A DNA stretch of 64,000 bases from assembly GCF_036090055.1 (NCBI RefSeq), contig NZ_CP107970.1:2172501-2236500 (forward strand), in the 5' to 3' direction. The position numbers and the translations under genes are program-made. The notes below the pieces were generated by a model that saw nothing but the letters and a program-made list of their open reading frames with translations, was not told the origin of the DNA and searched no databases. Positions 58,119 to 64,000 of this stretch are shown piece after piece; position 1 is the first letter of the stretch, and every line of letters starts with the position of its first letter. The DNA is from Nocardioides sp. NBC_00368 (GTDB lineage Bacteria; Actinomycetota; Actinomycetes; Propionibacteriales; Nocardioidaceae).

Positions 58119-58712
58119 CTACCGGGCCTCGCCCGACGACGTACGCTGCTCCTCGGTCGCCTGCTTCTCCGCAGCCTCCTGCTCGCGCTTCTTCTCGGCG
58201 AGCTCGGCCGCCTTCTTCTTCGCGGCGGCGGCCGCGGCCGCCTTCTGCTCGGCGACCAGCACGCTGTACGGCTTGGCGACCTTCGGGTGGAGCGGCGGCG
58301 TCGCGGACCGGTCGGCCGGGGCCGCCTCGCCCTCGATCTTGGCCTCGGGGACCCGCAGCATGGCCGCGTTCTGCGGAACGACCATGCCCAGGTCCTTCGC
58401 CTCGGCGGCGATCTTGTGCGGGTCCTCCATCTTCTTCAGCTCGCCGTCGAGCGCCTGCTCGCGGGCGGCGAGCGTGGTCGCCTGCTCCTGGAGACGCTGC
58501 TCCTGGAAGGCCGACTGCTGCATGGAGGTGTTGAAGACGAGCAGACCCACGACGCCACCGACGAGCAGCATCGAGACGAGCACGACGAACGGCAGCCGCG
58601 GGGCCATCGGCGCCGGCAGCGGCGCCGGGACGGCGGCGAGCCGTGGCTGGGTCGTCTCGGCCGCCCGGTCCGGGCGGCGCGCAGGCGCCTGTGGCGCGGC
58701 GGCGATGCTCAT
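58119..58712 (-). CDS. ftsL: FtsL-like cell division protein
   Basis: 197 aa. An N-terminal cytoplasmic Pro/Ala-rich region, one membrane helix (about 40-60, LPFVVLVSMLLVGGVVGLLVF), then a periplasmic coiled coil (about 62-100, SAFQEQRLQEQATTLAAREQALDGELKKMED), and an Ala/Lys/Glu-rich C-terminal tail. FtsL identity rests on topology and position between rsmH and ftsI, as sequences are poorly conserved. The ATG overlaps the rsmH stop (ATGA). Confidence 0.8.
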   Translation of the reverse strand: MSIAAAPQAPARRPDRAAETTQPRLAAVPAPLPAPMAPRLPFVVLVSMLLVGGVVGLLVFNTSMQQSAFQEQRLQEQATTLAAREQALDGELKKMEDPHKIAAEAKDLGMVVPQNAAMLRVPEAKIEGEAAPADRSATPPLHPKVAKPYSVLVAEQKAAAAAAAKKKAAELAEKKREQEAAEKQATEEQRTSSGEAR

Positions 58713-59719
58713 CTGGTTGCTCCAGGGGTTGACTTGGCTGTGTTGTCTCTTGGGTTGGATCGGGGCTTGACGCGCTCCACCGCGCGCAGCCTCACCGAGG
58801 CGGCGCGCGGGTTCTCCTCGATCTCCGCCTCGGTCGCCTGCTCGGCACCACGGGTGAGCAGGCGGAAGGACGGCTCGGCGTCGGGCGGCACGAACGGCAG
58901 GTCGGGAGGTACGTCCAGCTTGGTCGCCTCGGCGAAGGCCCGCTTGGTGAGCCGGTCCTCCAGCGAGTGGTAGGACTCGACCACCACGCGGCCACCGACG
59001 CCGACGGCCTCGAGCGAGGCCGGCAGTGCCGTACGCAGCGCCCCGAGCTCGTCGTTGACCTCCATCCGCAGCGCCTGGAAGGTGCGCTTGGCCGGATGTC
59101 CGCCAGTGCGACGGGCCGGTGCCGGGATCTCCGCGTAGAGGAGCTCCACGAGCGGGCCCGAGGTCGTGAACGGCTGCTTCTCCCGACGTTTGACCACGGC
59201 GTAGGCGATCTTCTTGGCGAACTTCTCCTCGCCGTAGTCCCGCAGGATCCGGGTCAGGTCCGCCGCCGAGTAGGTGTTGAGCACGTCGGCCGCGGTCTGG
59301 CCACGAGTGGCGTCCATCCGCATGTCGAGCGGAGCGTCCTCGGCGTAGGCGAACCCACGCTCACGCTGGTCGAGCTGCATCGAGGAGACACCGAGGTCGA
59401 AGAGCACCGCCTGGACCTCGTCCAGACCCTGCCCGGCGACCACGTCGAGGATCTCGTCGTAGACCGCGTGGACTCCTGTCCACCGGTCGCCGAAGCGCGC
59501 CAGCCGCTCCCCCGCGATGCCGAGGGCGTAGGTGTCGCGGTCGATGCCGATCACGCGGGACCCGGGGATCCGCTCGAGGACCGCCTCGGTGTGACCACCG
59601 TGGCCGGTCGTGCAGTCGACCAGGACGCCGCCGTCGGCGAGCGCGGGTGCGAGCAGGTCGACGATGCGGTCGAGCATCACCGGCACGTGCTTCTGGTTCG
59701 TCACCGCCTCGACCCCCAT
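58709..59719 (-). CDS. rsmH: 16S rRNA m4C1402 methyltransferase RsmH (MraW)
   Basis: 336 aa. N4-methylates C1402 of 16S rRNA using SAM. Motifs: HVPVMLDRIVDLL, CTTGHGGHTEAVLERI (SAM loop), VLFDLGVSSMQLD, and FQALRMEVNDEL. The start is ATG 59719 or GTG 59704; neither has an ideal ribosome site (GGGGG lies between them). The large frame upstream is not coding. A structured leader precedes it. Confidence 0.95.
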   Translation of the reverse strand: MGVEAVTNQKHVPVMLDRIVDLLAPALADGGVLVDCTTGHGGHTEAVLERIPGSRVIGIDRDTYALGIAGERLARFGDRWTGVHAVYDEILDVVAGQGLDEVQAVLFDLGVSSMQLDQRERGFAYAEDAPLDMRMDATRGQTAADVLNTYSAADLTRILRDYGEEKFAKKIAYAVVKRREKQPFTTSGPLVELLYAEIPAPARRTGGHPAKRTFQALRMEVNDELGALRTALPASLEAVGVGGRVVVESYHSLEDRLTKRAFAEATKLDVPPDLPFVPPDAEPSFRLLTRGAEQATEAEIEENPRAASVRLRAVERVKPRSNPRDNTAKSTPGATR

Positions 59720-59790
59720 CGCACGGCTTCGTCTGGTGTGTGTTCTCGCCCGCCTCTTCGGCAGAGCCACGGGCTGACAACGCCACGAAT

Positions 59791-59902
59791 CCGCAGAGCC
59801 AGGTCTCATGCCCGCTCCGTCACCACCAAGTGCCGTCCGGAACCGGGGAAGGTGCCCCGGATGGCTGGATGAGTGGAGCGGGACTGAGACCTCGTCCTGC
59901 GG
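59791..59902 (-). ncRNA. Candidate mraW RNA motif (structured leader of rsmH)
   Basis: Arms 59791-59818 and 59875-59902 pair in three blocks (6+8+8 bp) with a 4x4 and a 2x2 internal loop, enclosing a smaller stem CCGGGG/CCCCGG at 59843-59860. The 112-nt element sits 52 nt past the mraZ stop and 72 nt before rsmH. A conserved mraW RNA motif is known in this position in mycobacteria and other actinobacteria. Membership here is inferred from position and folding only. Confidence 0.5.
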
Positions 59903-59954
59903 ATCCGCTGTTGACTTGTCTTGTTGCTTGTCGCTTTGTCGATCTGTCCCTTTA

Positions 59955-60377
59955 TCAGTCCGTCGACTCGTCGAGGTCTGCGAACTTGGCCTGTGCACCC
60001 GCGGAGTACTCCGCCCACTTGGCCGGGTCCCAGATCTCGATCCGGTCCATCACACCGATCACGACGACGTCCTTGACGATCCCGGCGTAGTCACGCAGGA
60101 GCGGCGGGATGCCGATCCGGCCCTGCTTGTCCGGTGTCGTCTGCTCGGCCCCCGCAAAGAGGACACGGGCGTAGTCGCGTGCGTCCCGAGAGGTGAGCGG
60201 CGTCTGCTGGGCCCGCTGCGCCTCCTGCATGAAGACGTCCTCGGGCCACACCACGAGGCAGTTCTCCTGACCTTGCGTCACGACAACCCCCTCCGCCAGT
60301 CGATCTCGGAACTTTGCGGGAAGGAAGATCCGGCCCTTCTCGTCGAGCTTCGGCGTGTACGTGCCCATGAAGAACAT
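59955..60377 (-). CDS. mraZ: Transcriptional regulator MraZ
   Basis: 140 aa, two SpoVT/AbrB-like half-domains. Each carries a DxxGR motif: TPKLDEKGRIFLPAKFRDRL and TTPDKQGRIGIPPLLRDYAG. The protein binds repeats in its own promoter and controls the dcw cluster. ATG at 60377 (MFFMGTYTPKL) is as in related proteins, preceded by GGGGGCGAG. First gene of the dcw cluster here. Confidence 0.96.
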   Translation of the reverse strand: MFFMGTYTPKLDEKGRIFLPAKFRDRLAEGVVVTQGQENCLVVWPEDVFMQEAQRAQQTPLTSRDARDYARVLFAGAEQTTPDKQGRIGIPPLLRDYAGIVKDVVVIGVMDRIEIWDPAKWAEYSAGAQAKFADLDESTD

Positions 60378-60410
60378 GTGCTCGCCCCCGCGGTCAGCTC
60401 AACGTGGATC

Positions 60411-60450
60411 GTTCCTCCACTTTGCCCCACCGTACCCCACAATCCCCCAC
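60411..60450 (-). promoter_or_regulatory. MraZ-binding repeats (four decamers)
   Basis: On the minus strand four consecutive 10-nt units start with GTGG: GTGGGGGATT, GTGGGGTACG, GTGGGGCAAA, GTGGAGGAAC (60450 down to 60411). They lie 34-73 nt before the mraZ start. Direct repeats of this type at helical spacing are the known operator of MraZ in several bacteria. Two further imperfect copies (GTGGTTT, GTGGGGG) lie just upstream. Confidence 0.75.
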
Positions 60451-60643
60451 ATTCAAACCACCTTCCTCCCCCACGAGGTGTTTTCGCACCACCTGCCGCT
60501 CCCCGCAGCCCGATGCGGCCAGGTCGTCGACCGCCGGCCGCGCGTCCCCCAGGCAGGTCACAGTCGGGTCAATGGCGCAGACGCCCGTAGGCGCTACCCC
60601 GTACGGTGTTCCCATAAGCAGGTGTGAGTCGGAAGGACGCGAC

Positions 60644-61633
60644 GTGACGACGCCGTTGGAGGCCCCAGGATCGGGCCCAGTGCATGGGGCAGAGATCGAG
60701 ACATTGGTGCGGGTCGCGGGCCGCATTCGCGACAGCATCGAGAAGGTGATCGAAGGCAAGACCGACGTCGTCGACTCCACGCTGACCGTGCTCCTCGCGG
60801 AGGGGCACCTCCTGATCGAGGACGTACCTGGAGTCGGCAAGACCCAGCTCGCGAAGGCGCTGGCGCGCTCGATCGACTGCTCGGTGCGCCGCATCCAGTT
60901 CACGCCCGACCTGCTCCCGAGCGACGTCACCGGGGTGTCGATCTTCAACCAGAACACCCGGGAGTTCGAGTTCCGTCCGGGTGGGATCTTCGCCAACATC
61001 GTGGTCGGCGACGAGATCAACCGTGCCTCCCCCAAGACCCAGTCGGCGCTGCTGGAGTGCATGGAGGAGCACCAGGTCACCGTCGACAACGTGACCTACC
61101 AGCTGGAGTCGCCGTTCATGGTGATCGCGACCCAGAACCCGATCGAGATGGAGGGGACGTACGCCCTCCCCGAGGCGCAGCGCGACCGGTTCATGGCGCG
61201 CGTCTCGATCGGCTATCCCCCGGTCGGCTCCGAGATCGCGATGCTGGCCAGCCACAGCGCGTCCAACCCGCTCGACGACCTCGACCCGGTGACCGACGCC
61301 GCGGAGATCCGCAAGCTCGTCGGCGTCGTCAACCAGATCTACGTCGCCGACTCCGTGCGCCGCTACACCGTCGCCCTCACCGCGGCGACCCGCGCCAACA
61401 ACGAGCTCGCCCTGGGTGCCTCGCCCCGGGCCAGCCTGCACCTGCTGCGGGCCGCGAAGGCTCATGCCGCTCTGCACGGACGCGAGTTCGTCCTTCCCGA
61501 TGACGTACGCAGGCTGACCGGCCCGGTCCTTGCCCACCGTCTCCTCCCCAGTGCCTCCGCGGCGATGCACGGCCGGTCGGTCACCGACATCCTCGAGACC
61601 GTCGTGTCCGCCGTGCCGGTGCCGCAGACCTGA
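60644..61633 (+). CDS. MoxR-family AAA+ ATPase
   Basis: 329 aa. Walker A GVGKTQLAKAL, Walker B VVGDEINRASPKTQSALLE, sensor residues in TQNPIEMEGTYALPEAQRDRFM. MoxR ATPases act as chaperones for partners such as DUF58 and vWA proteins. GTG start at 60644 follows GGAAGGA. First of three plus-strand genes (moxR, DUF58, transglutaminase), a widespread module of unknown exact role. Confidence 0.93.
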   Translation: MTTPLEAPGSGPVHGAEIETLVRVAGRIRDSIEKVIEGKTDVVDSTLTVLLAEGHLLIEDVPGVGKTQLAKALARSIDCSVRRIQFTPDLLPSDVTGVSIFNQNTREFEFRPGGIFANIVVGDEINRASPKTQSALLECMEEHQVTVDNVTYQLESPFMVIATQNPIEMEGTYALPEAQRDRFMARVSIGYPPVGSEIAMLASHSASNPLDDLDPVTDAAEIRKLVGVVNQIYVADSVRRYTVALTAATRANNELALGASPRASLHLLRAAKAHAALHGREFVLPDDVRRLTGPVLAHRLLPSASAAMHGRSVTDILETVVSAVPVPQT

Positions 61634-61664
61634 CCTGCCGGGCCGAGACCCACGGAGGGAAGCG

Positions 61665-62957
61665 ATGCGTGAGGCGCTGTCCGGACTGACCGTCCGGGGC
61701 CGGGCGTTCCTGGCCGCCGGGATCACCGCGATCATCTGCGGGATCCTGCTGGACCAGTCGACGCTGTCCAGGATCGGGATGCTGCTGGTCGCGCTGCCGC
61801 TGGTCACCGCGGTGGTGGCCGCCTGGGGCCGCTACCGGCTCGCGCTCGTGCGCCACATCGAGCCGCACCTGACCGAGGCCGGCCAGCCCGCCAGGGTCGA
61901 GCTCACCATCGCCAACGAGGGCCGGATCCCCACCGGCACCCTCCTGCTTGAGGAGACGGTGCCCTACGCGCTGGGCGGACGTCCGCGCTTCGTGGTCGAC
62001 CGGATCGGCTTCGGCTGGCGTCACAAGCTCGGCTACCAGATCCGCTCGGAGATCCGCGGCCGCTTCGACATCGGCCCGATGCGGGTGACCGTGGCCGACC
62101 CGTTCGGCCTGGTGGAGCTCAACCGCGCCTTCCACTCCACGCTTCCGTTCACGGTCACGCCGCGGGTGATCCCGCTGCCGTCCACGCCGCTGACCGGCAA
62201 CGCCACCGCCTCCGGCGACTCCCGGCCGCGGGCCTTCCTCGGCGGCAGCGCGGAGGACGTCACGGTGCGGGAGTACCGCCGCGGCGACGAGCTGCGGCGG
62301 GTGCACTGGCGCAGCTCGGCGCGTCTCGGCGAGCTGATGGTGCGCCGTGAGGAGCAGCCCTGGCAGGCCCGGGCCACCGTCTTCCTCGACAACCGGCGCT
62401 CGGTCCATCGGGGCCAGGGCGCCGGCTCCTCCTTCGAGCAGGCCGTCGTCGTCGCCGCCTCGGTCGCCGTGCATCTGGTCGAGGCCGGCTACTCCGTGCG
62501 CCTGGTGACCTCCGGCGGCGCCACCCCCGGGACCGGCGCGGCCGGCGAGATCAACGCCGGCTGGCACGACCGCGAGGGCCAGGCCGACGCGGCCGCGCTG
62601 TTGGAGGCGCTCGCCGTGGTCGAGACCGTCCAGCACCATCACATCGACGCCTCTTGGATCGGCGAGGCCGGGCAGGGCGGCGTCACCGTCGCGGTGCTCG
62701 GCTCCCTCGACGAGGAGGACGCTCGCGTCCTTCGCCGGGTGCGGCACCACACCGGAGCCGCCCTCGCCTTCTCGCTCGCCGTGGACGGCTGGAGCGCGGT
62801 GCACCTGGCCCCCGAGCAGCGGCGGCCCAGCGGCGTACCTCTGCTCATCCAGCACGGCTGGAAGGCGGTCGAGCTCGGCATCGGCGACTCGGTGGCGACG
62901 CGCTGGCGCGAGCTCGGCACCCGGGGCGCGGCCGCGGGAGCGGGGGCCGCGCGATGA
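61665..62957 (+). CDS. DUF58 domain membrane protein
   Basis: 430 aa. Two N-terminal membrane segments (about 12-30 and 36-54) are followed by an Ig-like region and the DUF58 motif VREYRRGDELRRVHWRSSARLGELMVRREE. A vWA-like fold follows. ATG at 61665, GGAGGG seven bases before. It overlaps the transglutaminase gene by ATGA; the moxR stop is 31 nt upstream. Confidence 0.9.
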   Translation: MREALSGLTVRGRAFLAAGITAIICGILLDQSTLSRIGMLLVALPLVTAVVAAWGRYRLALVRHIEPHLTEAGQPARVELTIANEGRIPTGTLLLEETVPYALGGRPRFVVDRIGFGWRHKLGYQIRSEIRGRFDIGPMRVTVADPFGLVELNRAFHSTLPFTVTPRVIPLPSTPLTGNATASGDSRPRAFLGGSAEDVTVREYRRGDELRRVHWRSSARLGELMVRREEQPWQARATVFLDNRRSVHRGQGAGSSFEQAVVVAASVAVHLVEAGYSVRLVTSGGATPGTGAAGEINAGWHDREGQADAAALLEALAVVETVQHHHIDASWIGEAGQGGVTVAVLGSLDEEDARVLRRVRHHTGAALAFSLAVDGWSAVHLAPEQRRPSGVPLLIQHGWKAVELGIGDSVATRWRELGTRGAAAGAGAAR

Positions 62958-64000
62958 TGACCTCCTCCGACGTACGCGGCGTCGTCCCCGCGATGGCGGT
63001 GCCGCTGACGTGCTTCGTGACCGTCCTGTTCGCGCTCTCCTCGTGGGGCTCGTTCACCAATACCCGCTTCTCCTACCTCGGCCCGGTCCTGGTCGCCGGC
63101 CTGCTCGTGGTCGGTACCGGCATCTCCGCGCGGCTGCTTCGCGTGCACGGCTCGGTCGTGGTGCTGCTGCAGCTGCTCCTCGGCACGATCGCGACCAGCC
63201 TGCTGGTCGTCCAGCACCCGTTCCCCGTCACCGCGGGCGGGCGGGCTCAGGTCTCGGCCGCGATGACCGAGGCCTACGCCGCCTTCAACCCCTTCGACCT
63301 GCCGATGTCCGCGCCGGAGGTGGCTGCCTACCTCGTCCCGGGCGGCGTCGCGGCCGTGTTCCTGGCCGATGTCCTGGCGGTCTCCCTGCGGCGGCCGCCG
63401 ATGATGGGCCTCGTCGTGCTGGGCGTGTTCACGGTGCCGTTCAGCATCATCGGCGCCGGCGGCTGGGGTGGGGTCTCGTGGGTCGTCTTCGTGCTCACCG
63501 CGACCGCGTTCCTGGTGATGCTGCGCTTCGACCGCGCCCAGCAGCTCGGTCGCTGGGGGCGGCGTCTCGACGAGGATCTCCCGGTCGTGCCGGCCGCCGG
63601 ACCGGCCGTCATCGGTGTCTCGGCGGTCGCCATCGCTCTTCTCACCCCGGCCTGGATGCCGAGCCCGAACGTCACCCTCCCCGGCCTGGGGCCGGGCGAC
63701 GGCAGCGGACAGCTGCGGGTGATCAACCCGACCGTCGGGCTCTACGGCGACCTGCGCAGGCAGTCCGACGAGGTGATGGTCACGGCCACCCCGGTCTATG
63801 ACGAGCCCGTCTCGTCGCCCTCCTACCTGCGGATCCTGACGCTGACGAAGTTCACCGGCACCGAGTGGACCCCGGGCGACCGCGACGTCCCTGCCGACCA
63901 GACGGGCGTCGCCAGTTTCGAACCGCCGATGTCCGACGAGACGCTGCTGGGCGAGCCCATGACCTACCAGATGCGGGCCAGCGACAAGTTCGAGTCGACC
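62954..64000 (+). CDS. TgpA-like transglutaminase-domain membrane protein (partial)
   Basis: At least 349 aa visible, cut by the end of the window. The N-terminal part has multiple hydrophobic helices (about 15-35, 43-60, 65-85, 115-140, 150-175, 205-225), as in TgpA proteins. The downstream part with RILTLTKFTGTEWTPGD is the start of the extracytoplasmic domain. The transglutaminase catalytic region is outside the window, so the call depends on neighbours (moxR, DUF58) and topology. ATG overlaps the DUF58 stop (ATGA). Confidence 0.8.
   Translation, partial: MMTSSDVRGVVPAMAVPLTCFVTVLFALSSWGSFTNTRFSYLGPVLVAGLLVVGTGISARLLRVHGSVVVLLQLLLGTIATSLLVVQHPFPVTAGGRAQVSAAMTEAYAAFNPFDLPMSAPEVAAYLVPGGVAAVFLADVLAVSLRRPPMMGLVVLGVFTVPFSIIGAGGWGGVSWVVFVLTATAFLVMLRFDRAQQLGRWGRRLDEDLPVVPAAGPAVIGVSAVAIALLTPAWMPSPNVTLPGLGPGDGSGQLRVINPTVGLYGDLRRQSDEVMVTATPVYDEPVSSPSYLRILTLTKFTGTEWTPGDRDVPADQTGVASFEPPMSDETLLGEPMTYQMRASDKFEST

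Overview
This 64 kb window is a GC-rich actinobacterial chromosome segment that looks like Nocardioidaceae (Nocardioides or a close relative). The evidence is the very high GC third-position bias (which produces many long antisense shadow frames), the wag31/DivIVA-SepF-FtsZ arrangement, PriA in place of HisA, a Trp operon-associated membrane protein with an HGxxPAAW protein, and a Streptomyces/Nocardioides-style dcw cluster. It is almost entirely core housekeeping DNA. I see no tRNA, rRNA, CRISPR array, integrase, transposase or recognisable defence locus.

Layout, left to right. (1) 0.1-12.6 kb: nitrogen assimilation and Trp synthesis, all on the minus strand: hisI, Trp-associated membrane protein, HGxxPAAW protein, trpC, trpB, trpA, an SCO1/SenC lipoprotein, lgt, gltB, gltD. 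Most junctions are 4-nt stop/start overlaps. trpE is missing from its usual place after hisI. (2) 12.7-21.2 kb: an accessory stretch with CD225-like and DUF2752 membrane proteins, a heterodimeric ABC exporter, a TIGR03085 metal-binding protein, two tandem paralogous lipoproteins and a secreted beta-propeller protein. (3) 21.3-30.0 kb: hisF and priA, then unrelated small genes (VOC protein, unknown protein, SRPBCC, an isochorismatase remnant, DinB-like, DUF1801), then hisH, hisB, hisC, hisD. The his genes are therefore in canonical order but split by two insertions. (4) 30.1-39.8 kb: membrane proteins, LON-domain protein, YbaK deacylase, dnaE1, homocysteine methyltransferase, GNAT, rluD, lspA and a DksA/TraR-like gene preceded by an unannotated 42-codon ORF. 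(5) 40.2-60.4 kb: the division and cell-wall (dcw) cluster on the minus strand: mraZ, rsmH, ftsL, ftsI, [marR and an MFS-UspA fusion], murE, mraY, murD, ftsW, murG, murC, ftsQ, ftsZ, pgeF, yggS, sepF, divIVA. (6) 60.6-64 kb: a plus-strand moxR, DUF58 and transglutaminase (TgpA-like, cut by the window edge) operon.

The less ordinary points are: absence of murF between murE and mraY; insertion of a marR/MFS-Usp module between ftsI and murE, flanked by terminator hairpins on both sides and carrying a palindromic operator over its promoter; a long nested hairpin between mraZ and rsmH that fits the position of the actinobacterial mraW RNA motif; four exact-decamer MraZ boxes; loss of trpE and yggT from conserved positions; a heterodimeric ABC pair whose degenerate motifs fall in the same composite ATP site; and clusters of near-perfect loopless palindromes. 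I found no convincing entirely new multi-gene system. The insulated marR/MFS-Usp module and the RNA structures are the best leads.
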